A stretch of 64,000 bases of DNA from DAOUTY01 sp964453665. Lineage in GTDB: Bacteria > Chloroflexota > Dehalococcoidia > SZUA-161. The stretch lies in assembly GCA_964453665.1 (NCBI GenBank), contig CAYVQT010000005.1:1-64000 (forward strand). The letters are read 5' to 3'. Position numbers and translations under genes: made by a program. This document shows positions 1 through 8,015 of this stretch, piece by piece (positions within the stretch are counted from its first letter, which is position 1; every line of letters starts with the position of its first letter). The notes beneath the pieces were generated by a model. The model was not told the origin of the DNA and did no database searches. It saw only the letters and a program-made list of their open reading frames with translations.

Positions 1-366
1 GCGTAAGTTGCTCACTATCCTTAACGCAATGCTTAAACAACGCACTTCCTGGAGGCATGTCGATTCTTACGTCATTGTCCCATGCTCTTGACTTTTAACA
101 CAGTTGCTACCTCGGTGCGTTTGTGATGATATGATTAATTGCTCCGGGCTACCCTCATAAATTTTCACTTTGCATTTTGCAATTTAAAATTTGTATTTGT
201 TTAGGAATTAGGGATTAGAATTTCGAATTTGCTAAAGGGTAGGTTGGACAACGTCGTCCAACCTACCCCGCAGTGCATGCTCCGGGCTGCCCATAATCAC
301 CACGAACGGTTAATGAGATGTACTTACGTTCGCCCTGCGGATGTAGGGGCACGGCATGCCGTGTCC
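1..366. other. Gene-free left edge with palindromic repeats
   Basis: No coding region is supported here. Bases 157-233 are strongly AT-rich. The rest contains two palindromes listed separately and short copies of motifs found elsewhere in the repeat clusters, such as CTCCGGGCTACCC and CACCACGAACGG. A long plus-strand reading frame starts at 229 but lies antisense to the aldehyde oxidoreductase and shows no family features. Confidence 0.6.
237..269. repeat. Near-perfect palindrome, GGTAGGTTGGAC family
   Basis: The arms GGGTAGGTTGGAC and GTCCAACCTACCC flank a six-base centre, so a long cruciform or RNA hairpin can form. A second, perfect copy lies at 4272-4305. The two differ by one base in the centre. 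It belongs to the dispersed palindromes that decorate both edges of this window. Confidence 0.85.
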
Positions 367-370
367 CTAC
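343..370. repeat. 28-bp palindrome with GTAGGGGC arms
   Basis: The arms are GTAGGGGC and (G/T)TCCCTAC-like, with a different core (ACGGCATGCCGT) from the copies at 4127-4154 and 63935-63964. One mismatch breaks perfect symmetry. Its last bases form the stop codon of the minus-strand aldehyde oxidoreductase, so the element sits exactly at the gene's 3' end, where it could act in mRNA 3'-end stability. Confidence 0.8.
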
Positions 371-2280
371 TTTCTTTGCTCCAAATAATCCGCTACGTCC
401 TTGAGGCCGAGTCCCTCAAGCTTTGCCTTTGTCTGAAGGCCCGTGGCAACATCCCATCCCCTGATTTCGTAGTACTCGTCTTTCATCCGCTCGAACTCGT
501 TCCTGTCTACCACCGCACCCTTCCTGGAGATTACCTCTCCGTCCTTACCCGGAGCCAGGCATTCAGGGTCCTGGACCGCCCATTTGAGGGGCCTGCTGTA
601 GAAAGGCTCGGGGAGTATGTCGCTCACCCTTCCCCTGTGTCCTTCCCTGGTGTGAATTGCCCTTTGCAGATTGAATATCCTCTCGCCAGCCCGGTAGAGT
701 TCGCTCTCGCTTACTTCGTTTCCGGTAACAGCGGAAAGCAGCTTGCTTTCAAGACTTGGGTCGCCAATGTGGTCATCCGAGTGCTTGACATGGGTAATGG
801 GCCACATCCAGTCGCAGAGTATCAGGCTTTCTTTGACGCACTCGCGATCCTGGATTATCGCTGCTGCCAGGGCTTTACCATCATAGGTGGAAAAATCGGC
901 GGCGAGCTCGCTCCCCCAGAACCTTCCGGCGACCCTGCGAAATACGTCGCTGGAGAGATATGCTCCCTCAGCCTTGTTGACCCAGGCCAGCCAGGAGAAC
1001 AGAGGCACGCCTATTTCGTGCACCTGGTTGATGGGGAGCCTTGGCTCCATGGCGTAGAGCAGCCCTGATACGATATACATCCTGGGGCAGTATTCCGAGC
1101 CGTATCCTGCCTTCGAGGTGTAGTCTGTAATTAGCTCCTGCGAGCCTTTTCCTACTGCGTCGGCTGCCCTGACCAGCCCCCGGGCCAGGATGTCGCCGAA
1201 ACCCTCCCTGAGCGAGACCTTCTCCGTCAGGGTTTCAATGAACTCCAGGCTCCCCATTTTTGACAGAGGGATACCCGTGTTCTCGTCAGTAAGAATCCCC
1301 GCCTTGTGACACCTCGATAGCCACATAATCAAGGTCTGAATCGACTCTGTGTCGAGTCCGTAGCCATCGCATAGCCTGGTGGCGAAGAAAGGCACCTCGT
1401 TCCACTGGCTGTAGTATCTCATGGCCCGTTCCTGATAAAAATATGCAGACCCGCAGGCGAACTTACCGATGGTGCCATCACTTGCTTCGAAGGTCTGCCT
1501 GATGCAGGCGCCTATACAGCCGTAGCATACATCCTTTTTCATTTTGGGGCCTGCTATCAGGTCCACCTGCCCTTCCCCTACCGAGCCCCTTTTAAGTTCG
1601 CGGACATAGCTGGTTAGTTCTTGAAGCCTGTCGGGGTTAGCCGCAGTGACCTTTCCGCTGCCTCTCACCGCGATCGCCTTTAAGTTCTTCGAGCCCATAA
1701 CGGCGCCGAAGCCGCATGAACCGCTGGCATCGTTATCGGCGAGGAGGCTGGCGAAGGCAACCAGGTTCTCACCGGCGGGGCCGCAAGCTACGACCGCTGC
1801 CGGGCTTCCCAGTTCATTTTTAAGAATATCGCGCGTCTCGACGGTGCTTCTGCCCCAGAGAGATGAAGCATCCCTTATCTCGGCGGAGCCATCCTGTAGG
1901 AAGAGGTAAACGGGTTTATCCGATACGCCCTGGATTATTATTCCGTCGTAACCGGCGAATTTGAGCCGGACACCCCAACTGCCGCCTAGATTGGAGTAAG
2001 AGAACTGCTCGTGGATGGTTAGAGGGGACTTGCCGCAGACTGTCCATCTGGAGCTGCCCAGCCCGTTAAACCCGGCCAGGGGGCCGGTAAAGATTGAGAG
2101 CCGGTTTTCGGGATCGAAGGCCTTTACTTCGGGCTGTACCTCGTCCCAATGAACCCTGGCGGCGATACCTCTTCCGCCGAGAAATCTATCGGCGTAATCC
2201 ATTGTCGGCACATGAGTTATTGCTCCTGACGACAGGTCTATTCTCAGGATTTTTCCGGTATAACCGTATTGTTCTGTCAA
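367..2280 (-). CDS. Tungsten-type aldehyde:ferredoxin oxidoreductase (AOR) family
   Basis: This cytoplasmic enzyme of 637 residues is expected to oxidise an aldehyde to the carboxylic acid, or reduce the acid, with ferredoxin, using a bis-pterin tungsten cofactor and one [4Fe-4S] cluster. The N-terminal domain has FLGGRGIAA and TGPLAG. The cluster ligands are Cys252, Cys255 and Cys259 (CxxCxxxC) plus a distal Cys489. The C-terminal end has the family signatures LREGFGDILARG (358-369) and DEYYEIRGWD (601-610). The start is a TTG with a GGAG about 12 bases upstream, which is a rather long spacing. A second, divergent member lies at 32481-34328. The substrate cannot be read from sequence. No pterin synthesis or ferredoxin gene is adjacent. 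Confidence 0.93.
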   Translation of the reverse strand: MTEQYGYTGKILRIDLSSGAITHVPTMDYADRFLGGRGIAARVHWDEVQPEVKAFDPENRLSIFTGPLAGFNGLGSSRWTVCGKSPLTIHEQFSYSNLGGSWGVRLKFAGYDGIIIQGVSDKPVYLFLQDGSAEIRDASSLWGRSTVETRDILKNELGSPAAVVACGPAGENLVAFASLLADNDASGSCGFGAVMGSKNLKAIAVRGSGKVTAANPDRLQELTSYVRELKRGSVGEGQVDLIAGPKMKKDVCYGCIGACIRQTFEASDGTIGKFACGSAYFYQERAMRYYSQWNEVPFFATRLCDGYGLDTESIQTLIMWLSRCHKAGILTDENTGIPLSKMGSLEFIETLTEKVSLREGFGDILARGLVRAADAVGKGSQELITDYTSKAGYGSEYCPRMYIVSGLLYAMEPRLPINQVHEIGVPLFSWLAWVNKAEGAYLSSDVFRRVAGRFWGSELAADFSTYDGKALAAAIIQDRECVKESLILCDWMWPITHVKHSDDHIGDPSLESKLLSAVTGNEVSESELYRAGERIFNLQRAIHTREGHRGRVSDILPEPFYSRPLKWAVQDPECLAPGKDGEVISRKGAVVDRNEFERMKDEYYEIRGWDVATGLQTKAKLEGLGLKDVADYLEQRK

Positions 2281-2384
2281 TTACTTATAACTCCGGATAG
2301 CCGCTGATAATAGTGTAACACATGGTTTGAGGAACGAGATTAAGTTGACATAACGGATATGGCTGCACTAACTAAGGCCAGCCG

Positions 2385-2413
2385 TTGACTGAGTTTGTGC
2401 CGGGTGCTAGACT
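2385..2413 (+). promoter_or_regulatory. Sigma-70-type promoter for the lipoprotein gene
   Basis: TTGACT at 2385-2390 and TAGACT at 2408-2413 are separated by exactly 17 bases. Transcription would begin near 2420, about 60 bases before the lipoprotein ATG. The same TAGACT -10 element occurs in the promoter at 5067-5095. Confidence 0.6.
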
Positions 2414-2478
2414 GCTCGCAGGTATACCAGATATAAGTAAATACCGGACAGGGATTGTATCGATCGGGGGGTTACAGG

Positions 2479-4029
2479 ATGGAGCATACGCGGAGCGTTG
2501 CTTCTTTAATCTGTTTGCTTGTTTTAGTTGCGCTGGTGGCCGGCTGTGGTGGAACTGACGGCGCTCCTTCCCCGGCAACCACGCCTGTAGAGACGTCGGC
2601 AGTTTCGGGAACGGTTTATAAAGATGAAAACGGCGATGGGGTCTATAATGCCGGTGCGGACGTTGTCATCCCCGGGGTGACCGTTGGCGCATATCTGGGA
2701 AGTGAGTTGATAGCGGTGGATGATACCGATGCCAGGGGGGAATTTACACTATACGCTCCTTCTGGCATGGGATATACCCTTGTGGTTTCCTTGCTCGCAG
2801 CAGTGAACTGCTATGACCCTGAGTTCAAGGCGTGGGGCTTCTGGGACACAATAGAGGGACGGATAGATGATGTTGGGTTTCCTGCTGAGGGTGTGGAAAT
2901 CAACGTTACGTATCGGATGCTGAACTACGGCCCGGAAGACTATTCGTGGGAGCTGTGGCATGCGGGGCCGGTTCTCGGACAGCCCGATGTAGTCCTGGTT
3001 CACGGTGCCCAGATAAGTGTCATCCCTCTGATACTCGAATTGGGCGATGGAAAGGTCAGGGGTATGCCCGACTATGAATTTGGGCAACTCGCTCAGCTGC
3101 TGCAGCGCAGGGAACACGGGCAGTTCGATGTTTGGGAGTTCGAGTATGCGGACGTGGAGAGCTTTGGAAGGTATTGGACTCACGGCAGCATAATTGATTA
3201 CGGAGACCGCCTGGGAACAGCGATAGGCCTTATTCGAAGCCTTTCCGACGGAGGCTTGAGTATTGTGGCGCACTCAATGGGCGGCCTGGTATCCAGATAC
3301 GCTGCTCAACATCTGGGGGGTGTTGAAAGGATACTCACACTGGCGACGGGGCACTTCGGGTTTGAATATACATGGCTGGCAACTGCGTTGCTCGATTACC
3401 CCGGTACAGCTCAGATGGAAGCAGGCAGCGACTTTCTGCGAGAGCTTAATACAAGCTTTCAACACGGCGAGTATCAGCTCGCGTCGATCGCAGCTTCCGA
3501 GGATGAGCCTCAGACCTCTCCCCTTGAGGGTGTCGTGAGATACAGTTCAGCCAGCATGGTACAGTGCAGCGGTGATGGAAATGTTACGTATGATCTTGAG
3601 AACACGTATTTCACAGTTGTTCCGGGGACTCATAGCAGCATCAAGGAAATCGACCTCGAGCCGGAGGACGATAACAAAAGTGATGACTTTGTCTTCGAGA
3701 GTATAGAGATATTTCTCCAGAGCGGGGTTTCGGATGCGCTGAATATGTGGTCGAATTTCGTCTACCCTGGAGACTGCGATACCAGGCCGTACTTCAGCTT
3801 ACGGTTTGAGCAGCCTACACCTGAGGGGTACCCGGTCATATGGGTGAATGGAAGGCGCATTTACAGTTTTGACCTGTATACAGTAGCGGGCGACAGGGTT
3901 ACGTGGACCTTCAGGGGACGGTCGGGCGAGGAGGGGCTGGTAAAGATTGACTATGCCGGTGATGAGTTTACATATGGCTGGTTGACACGGGGACAGTCGA
4001 CCATAATGACAGAAATAATCGATAATTAG
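2479..4029 (+). CDS. Lipoprotein with SdrD-B-like domain and alpha/beta-hydrolase (lipase/esterase) domain
   Basis: The ATG at 2479 is preferred to an in-frame TTG at 2455 because it gives a compact signal peptide, with the lipobox ALVAGC placing the lipidated Cys at residue 23. Residues about 42-105 resemble an SdrD-B/carboxypeptidase-regulatory beta domain (YKDENGDGVYNAGADV, followed by a DDTDARGEFTL stretch). From about residue 170 an alpha/beta-hydrolase fold follows, with the oxyanion motif LVHGA, the nucleophile elbow AHSMGG (Ser266), a GDGNV Asp near 366 and PGTHSSI His near 385. That is a complete candidate triad. The family acts as extracytoplasmic lipase or esterase, here probably anchored on the outer face of the membrane. 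A candidate promoter lies at 2385-2413. The substrate is unknown. Confidence 0.85.
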   Translation: MEHTRSVASLICLLVLVALVAGCGGTDGAPSPATTPVETSAVSGTVYKDENGDGVYNAGADVVIPGVTVGAYLGSELIAVDDTDARGEFTLYAPSGMGYTLVVSLLAAVNCYDPEFKAWGFWDTIEGRIDDVGFPAEGVEINVTYRMLNYGPEDYSWELWHAGPVLGQPDVVLVHGAQISVIPLILELGDGKVRGMPDYEFGQLAQLLQRREHGQFDVWEFEYADVESFGRYWTHGSIIDYGDRLGTAIGLIRSLSDGGLSIVAHSMGGLVSRYAAQHLGGVERILTLATGHFGFEYTWLATALLDYPGTAQMEAGSDFLRELNTSFQHGEYQLASIAASEDEPQTSPLEGVVRYSSASMVQCSGDGNVTYDLENTYFTVVPGTHSSIKEIDLEPEDDNKSDDFVFESIEIFLQSGVSDALNMWSNFVYPGDCDTRPYFSLRFEQPTPEGYPVIWVNGRRIYSFDLYTVAGDRVTWTFRGRSGEEGLVKIDYAGDEFTYGWLTRGQSTIMTEIIDN

Positions 4030-4052
4030 CCGGGTGAGGGTAATTACCGGTT

Positions 4053-4110
4053 CTGTCATTCCTGCGGAAGCAGGAATCTATTGGGTGACCGCCTCGCTGA
4101 GCCCGTCGAA
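4053..4110. repeat. 58-bp dispersed repeat, copy A
   Basis: It begins CTGTCATTCCTGCGGAAGCA, which itself forms a hairpin (ATTCCTGC/GCAGGAAT), and ends with GCTGAGCCCGTCGAA, a variant of the GAGCCTGTCGAA core seen at 63756-63768. It aligns with copy B at 4305-4362 with 7 mismatches in 58 bases, counted by eye. Confidence 0.8.
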
Positions 4111-4126
4111 CAATGAGTGGCATAAC

Positions 4127-4154
4127 GTAGGGGCGTTTCGCGAAACGCCCCTAC
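4127..4154. repeat. Perfect 28-bp palindrome with GTAGGGGC arms
   Basis: The arms GTAGGGGC/GCCCCTAC enclose the core GTTTCGCGAAAC. An identical 28-bp sequence lies about 60 kb away at 63936-63963. The copy at 343-370 keeps the arms but has another palindromic core. Confidence 0.9.
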
Positions 4155-4191
4155 CTCGGTGTGTGGACTCATAACTCCCTATTACGGGGTA

Positions 4192-4213
4192 GATTGGAGC
4201 ATCGGCTCCAATC
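4192..4213. repeat. Hairpin, 9-bp stem with 4-base loop
   Basis: GATTGGAGC and GCTCCAATC pair around the loop ATCG. It is directly followed by a second small inverted repeat (GGAGC/GCTCC) and the CTCCGGGCTACCC motif. No T-run follows, so it does not read as a terminator. Confidence 0.7.
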
Positions 4214-4271
4214 TTAGCCGGAGCGGATGCTCCGGGCTACCCACTCAATGGAGAATGGGAGGGTATGTCGT

Positions 4272-4305
4272 GGGGTAGGTTGGACGACGTCGTCCAACCT
4301 ACCCC
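4272..4305. repeat. Perfect 34-bp palindrome, GGTAGGTTGGAC family
   Basis: Each 17-base arm is the exact reverse complement of the other (GGGGTAGGTTGGACGAC). It is related to the copy at 237-269 and abuts the 58-bp repeat copy B. Confidence 0.9.
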
Positions 4306-4362
4306 TGTCATTCCTGCGGAAGCAGGAATCCACTGGGCGGTTGCCTCGCTGAGCCTGTCGAA
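4305..4362. repeat. 58-bp dispersed repeat, copy B
   Basis: Second copy of the element at 4053-4110. It continues into GGGCCGTTTATGGTTCGACC, which resembles the longer REP-like unit at 63745-63840, suggesting that copy B is nearer the full-length form. Confidence 0.8.
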
Positions 4363-4467
4363 GGGCCGTTTATGGTTCGACCGGCCTACCAGGAACGGCG
4401 CCACGCAGGGGCGACCCGATGTGGTCGCCCTCTCTTCGCTGAGTGAAATAAGCACGGCATTAGTGCC

Positions 4468-5028
4468 CTATTCTTCGAGCTTGATATCGAACTGGCAGCA
4501 GATGTCATCCGGGCTTTCGCGGGGAGGCAGCTTAAGTGGCGTGACCTTTATCCCGGGATTGTTGAAGTACTTCTCCATGACCTGCTGCTCCATTACATGG
4601 CAAAAGAAGTTGATCCTTTCCGGTGCGGCCTTTTCGAAAAATTCAAGCACGGCGCATTTGGTGGTGGTGGCTATGACGTGATTCTCGTTCTTGATGTCGA
4701 CGTCTCCACCGAAGAATTCAGAGCCCACGTGGCTGTCAGGGGTCAACTGGCAGAGCTTGAGAGAATCGAGGACAGTATTTAGCTCGAAATTGCCTATCTT
4801 AGCGAACTTCGATACTATTTTCTCGCCTACCTTTGACCAGATTTCCAGGTTGAAACCGTCGGCCTCATCTTCGCCGTGTCGCTCCATAACCGCCTGGTAC
4901 CAGAAGGCATTCAGGCGCAGATACGCCCTTTGCCACGCATACATCAGCTTGATGAGGAACTCCTTGGAAAAATCTTCAAACCTCAGATTGTGCCTGTACG
5001 GGCCACTGTAGTCTGTCAGTTCCGGCAT
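4468..5028 (-). CDS. Conserved-looking protein of unknown function, possible ATC-hydrolase/DUF6125-like
   Basis: 186 residues, soluble, rich in aromatic and acidic residues, with no signal peptide. The ATG at 5028 follows a GGGAGA ribosome site and a good promoter at 5067-5095. The N-terminal half is helical (FSKEFLIKLMYAWQRAYLRL). The C-terminal half carries conserved-looking cysteines (TTKCAVLEFFEK, FFCHVMEQQ, DDICCQFDIKLE). The ending, with Cys before an alternating hydrophobic strand, recalls small L-2-amino-thiazoline-4-carboxylate-hydrolase-like and DUF6125 proteins, but that link is from memory and weak. It is a single-gene unit facing the pilus operon. Confidence 0.6.
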   Translation of the reverse strand: MPELTDYSGPYRHNLRFEDFSKEFLIKLMYAWQRAYLRLNAFWYQAVMERHGEDEADGFNLEIWSKVGEKIVSKFAKIGNFELNTVLDSLKLCQLTPDSHVGSEFFGGDVDIKNENHVIATTTKCAVLEFFEKAAPERINFFCHVMEQQVMEKYFNNPGIKVTPLKLPPRESPDDICCQFDIKLEE

Positions 5029-5066
5029 CTTAAGTCTCCCTTCCCTTGTTTTGACTGTTGCTGGCG

Positions 5067-5095
5067 AGTCTATCTTTACGTTACATGCTTGTCAA
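5067..5095 (-). promoter_or_regulatory. Sigma-70-type promoter of the 186-residue protein
   Basis: On the minus strand, TTGACA (5095-5090) and TAGACT (5072-5067) are spaced by 17 bases. Start of transcription is expected near 5060, about 30 bases before the ATG. Confidence 0.75.
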
Positions 5096-5205
5096 GCGAG
5101 TGTTCGTCACCTGCGTTTGAGCTACCTGAGCCCACGCCGTATCCGCTATCAATCATAGAGGGAGTGTTATTCGATGATTATAGTACCATTATCATACCTA
5201 TGATT

Positions 5206-5217
5206 ACCCATATGGGT
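5206..5217. promoter_or_regulatory. Perfect 12-bp palindrome upstream of the pilin gene
   Basis: ACCCATATGGGT lies 77 bases before the pilin start, in the AT-rich divergent region shared with the promoter at 5067-5095. It could be an operator for either unit. No clear -35/-10 pair for the pilin gene was found, so its role is a guess. Confidence 0.35.
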
Positions 5218-5293
5218 CATTGTGTAAGAAATTGGAGGCATGATAAGGTTTGTGCATGGTAGATATACCGAAACAACCTAAGGAGGAAGGACT

Positions 5294-5767
5294 GTGATAA
5301 TGAGCATAAAGAAAGGGTCTGAAGATGCTATCAGTAAAAGGAGTGACGGGATGAGAAGATTTTTACGGGGACAGCGCGGATTTACATTGTTCGAGGTTCT
5401 CATAGCTGTAGCCATCCTGGCGATACTGGCCGCGATCGCCGTACCGGTGGTGGTGCACCTGCGCGGTGGGGCTGAGACGGATGCAGGGACGGCCGAACTG
5501 TCAAATGTCCAGGCGGCGATAGATGCCCTGATGGTGGATAAAGAGGTAAGCAGCTTTGCGACGACCAGCCCGGTTACGGGAACAGCCGCTGCGCTCTGTG
5601 ACACGTCGGGAGAAGCCACCGGCACTATGAGCGCATTCCCGTATAGCGATGGTGACTGGGCGCTTTGCCCCTCCAGCGGCACCAAGTACCTGCGGTCCAG
5701 TACTACGCAGGGCACGTACTATGTGGACACGGATGGCACGGTACATCAAGCCAGCACGGGATACTAG
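5294..5767 (+). CDS. Type IV prepilin (candidate major pilin)
   Basis: 157 residues. The class III prepilin site is RG|FTLFEVLIAVAILAILAA, with Gly at -1 and Glu at +5, followed by the usual hydrophobic N-terminal helix. After membrane insertion a PilD-type peptidase would cleave the leader. The mature domain is small and Ser/Thr-rich, with two Cys (ALCDTSG and WALCPSSG) that could form a disulfide, and ends YYVDTDGTVHQ, as pseudopilins often do. The GTG at 5294 is 7 bases after AGGAGG. ATG codons at 5300 and 5351 are alternatives, and 5351 would give a more typical 10-residue leader. A terminator follows at once, so this gene can be expressed above the rest of the locus. Confidence 0.88.
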   Translation: MIMSIKKGSEDAISKRSDGMRRFLRGQRGFTLFEVLIAVAILAILAAIAVPVVVHLRGGAETDAGTAELSNVQAAIDALMVDKEVSSFATTSPVTGTAAALCDTSGEATGTMSAFPYSDGDWALCPSSGTKYLRSSTTQGTYYVDTDGTVHQASTGY

Positions 5768-5841
5768 TTGCTGGCTCTGGTGGAAGATGAGTATATAGCC
5801 TGCAGAAGGACAGCAACAGCTTAGCTGGAGCTGTTAAAATA

Positions 5842-5881
5842 ACGGGCCGCTGGTATTAGTACACATCCGGCGGCCCGTTTT
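5842..5881 (+). terminator. Rho-independent terminator after the pilin gene
   Basis: A 12-bp stem (ACGGGCCGCTGG with CCGGCGGCCCGT, one G-U pair) with a 13-base loop is followed by TTTTAT. It separates the pilin gene from the pilB-led operon. Confidence 0.85.
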
Positions 5882-5997
5882 ATAGAAGGGTATTTAATCT
5901 TAGGGTTGCATTTCTTGAGTCGGCAGATTATTGAGAGCAGCGCGATGTTTGGTTCTAATAGCCAGACGTGTTGAGACGTCTCGGGAGGTTTTGGTAC

Positions 5998-6267
5998 GTG
6001 CCTACGGTAATCGGCGAACGAACTTATTATAGAACACTCGAGGCCTGTCAGATCGCCGGTGTTAGCAGGAGCACTTTCTTTCGCTGGCTGAAGACAGGCA
6101 TCCTTGAAGACGTTCCGCATAAGGACAGGAGAGGTTGGAGACTGTTCACAGAGAGTGACATAAGTAAAATCAAGGCGGAGGCCAACAGGGTTCGCTGGAT
6201 TACAGACGAATTGGTACAGGGGCATTTGACCGGGCTGTCAGAAAATGATGGGATGTATGACTTATGA
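5998..6267 (+). CDS. Small helix-turn-helix DNA-binding protein (MerR/excisionase-like)
   Basis: 89 residues from the GTG at 5998, chosen because GGGAGG lies 9 bases upstream. A longer frame opens at 5968. Residues about 10-35 (YYRTLEACQIAGVSRSTFFR, then WLKTGILED) form a winged HTH of the MerR/excisionase kind, where the protein reads DNA with a short helix pair and the wing HKDRRGWRLFTESDI. No effector domain is present. The stop codon overlaps the pilB ATG (ATGA), so the two are translationally coupled. It is likely a local regulator of the pilus locus (inference). Confidence 0.75.
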   Translation: MPTVIGERTYYRTLEACQIAGVSRSTFFRWLKTGILEDVPHKDRRGWRLFTESDISKIKAEANRVRWITDELVQGHLTGLSENDGMYDL

Positions 6268-7982
6268 CTATGGATAACAACAACGCATCTACGAGGACGA
6301 GGCTGAGGAAGGGTCTGGGCGAGACGCTTATCGAAACAGGCCAGATTAGCGCCGAACAGCTAGAGCAAGCACTCCAGATACAGAGGAAGCAGAATCGTAA
6401 GCTTGGCGAGATTCTGGTCGATCAGGGCATAGTGAATCCCGAGGAGATAGCGGCAGCGCTCAGCTTACAGCTAAACATGCCTATAATCGACCTTAAGCTG
6501 CACGTGGTTCAGCCGCATGCCTTGCGTTTGGTCTCAGAAAAGCTGGCCAGGAAGTATACACTGATACCGCTCGATGTAATTGATGATTCCCTGGTGGTGG
6601 TTATGGCTGACCCCGGAGATATTCGTGCTGTCGAGGGTGTTGCCGCTCAGGCGAAGATGAGAGTCCAGGCAGCGGTTGGCATTCCGGCTCAAATACAGGA
6701 GGCTATCGACCTCAATTACAAAGCGCAGGCCGAGATCGAGCAGCAGGTCAAGCAATTTCCCGGCACGCCTGCGCCGCGGGAAGAAGCAGAGACCGGGGTC
6801 TCCGCAGATGCTGTTGCCCAGACACCTGTGGTGCGGACAGTGGACTTGATCATAGTCCAGGCACTCAAGGCGCGAGCATCTGACATTCATATCGAACCCC
6901 AGGAGAGCAGGGTCCGAATTCGATACCGGGTCGACGGCGTTCTCCACGATGCGATGTCCTTGCCATTGAGTACAATGGAACCGCTTCTTTCCAGAGTGAA
7001 GATCCTGGCTGAAATGGATATTGCCGAGCGGAGACGCGCGCAGGACGGACAGTTTTCGTTTGTAGCCGAGGGCAGGGAAGCGGATATTCGCGCCGCTACA
7101 TACGAGACGGAATACGGCGAAACCGTCGTTTTGCGCATCTTGGATAAGGCCTTGCCGCTCTTTACCCTGCCTGAACTCGGTCTGCAGCCGGATACGCTCA
7201 AGAAATACCAGGATATGCTTAGCAGTCCCTACGGGATGATTCTGGTCGCCGGACCTACGGGGTCGGGCAAGACCACTACACTTTATGCATCTATAAACCA
7301 GCTTGATCGGATTGAACGCAATATTATTACTATCGAAGACCCTGTAGAGTATCGTTTTACTGATATTAAGCAGACTCAGGTTAACCCCAAGGCGGGGATA
7401 ACCTTCGCTAACGGTCTGCGGGCTCTGATGCGCCTCGACCCGGATATCATCCTTGTGGGAGAGATACGCGATAGCGACACAGCGAAGATTGCTGTGCAGG
7501 CCGCGCTAACGGGGCATCTGATGCTCTCTTCTATCCACGCGAACGATGCTGTCGGCGTGCTGTTCAGGTTGATGGACCTGGGAGTCGAGCCGTATCTGAT
7601 CTGCTCTGCACTGGTTGGAGTCGTTGCCCAGCGGATGGTTCGCCGGATCTGCCATTACTGCCGCGAGGAATATCAGCCCTCCCCGGAGGAACTGGCAGCA
7701 TATGAGGATGAGATGGGGCAGGAAAAAGTGAGGTTCTATCGCGGTGCCGGATGTAACTTCTGTGGAGGTACCGGTTATCTGATGAGAACAGGGGTGTTTG
7801 AGGTTTTACCTTTGAGCGAGGAGATCAGGCGGTTGTTACTCAAAGGTGCCAGTGCGGGCGACATCATGGTACAGGCGTTGTCGGAGGGGATGGTTAACTT
7901 AAAACGCGCCGGAATGATGAAGGTTAAAGAGGAGGTTACCACCCTGCAGGAAGCGCGGCGCAATTTCTTTTCTATCGGCTAA
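6264..7982 (+). CDS. pilB: Type IV pilus/type II secretion assembly ATPase (PilB/GspE)
   Basis: 572 residues, a cytoplasmic hexameric ATPase that powers pilin polymerisation. An N-terminal MshEN-type domain (about 15-150) carries the ISAEQLEQAL and LGEILVDQGIV repeats. The core has Walker A GPTGSGKTTT (330-339), the Asp box (IEDPVEYR), Walker B with DIILVGEIRD (394-403) and the His box GHLMLSSIHAND (417-428). A four-Cys zinc module (Cys463, Cys466, Cys497, Cys500) near the C-terminus is typical of PilB/GspE and absent from the retraction ATPase PilT. Start at 6264 is supported by ATGA overlap with the HTH gene. ATG 6270 is an alternative. Confidence 0.95.
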   Translation: MTMDNNNASTRTRLRKGLGETLIETGQISAEQLEQALQIQRKQNRKLGEILVDQGIVNPEEIAAALSLQLNMPIIDLKLHVVQPHALRLVSEKLARKYTLIPLDVIDDSLVVVMADPGDIRAVEGVAAQAKMRVQAAVGIPAQIQEAIDLNYKAQAEIEQQVKQFPGTPAPREEAETGVSADAVAQTPVVRTVDLIIVQALKARASDIHIEPQESRVRIRYRVDGVLHDAMSLPLSTMEPLLSRVKILAEMDIAERRRAQDGQFSFVAEGREADIRAATYETEYGETVVLRILDKALPLFTLPELGLQPDTLKKYQDMLSSPYGMILVAGPTGSGKTTTLYASINQLDRIERNIITIEDPVEYRFTDIKQTQVNPKAGITFANGLRALMRLDPDIILVGEIRDSDTAKIAVQAALTGHLMLSSIHANDAVGVLFRLMDLGVEPYLICSALVGVVAQRMVRRICHYCREEYQPSPEELAAYEDEMGQEKVRFYRGAGCNFCGGTGYLMRTGVFEVLPLSEEIRRLLLKGASAGDIMVQALSEGMVNLKRAGMMKVKEEVTTLQEARRNFFSIG

Positions 7983-8015
7983 GCAAAGACGGTAGTTTAC
8001 TTGGTGGAGCTGGTC

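Larger units (their letters stand above)
4030..4467. other. Intergenic repeat cluster
   Basis: No gene is supported in this stretch between converging genes. It is almost entirely composed of palindromes and REP-like elements, listed individually: two copies of a 58-bp element, a GTAGGGGC-armed palindrome, a GATTGGAGC hairpin and a perfect 34-bp palindrome. Reading frames through it are created by the repeats. Confidence 0.75.

Noticed and set aside
229..1068. A 279-codon plus-strand frame at the left edge
   Set aside because: It is antisense to the aldehyde oxidoreductase, whose family motifs are clear, and begins inside a repeat.
2345..2373. TTGACA at 2345 as the lipoprotein promoter
   Set aside because: The -10 position (CTAACT) is poor, and the pair at 2385-2413 is better and nearer the gene.
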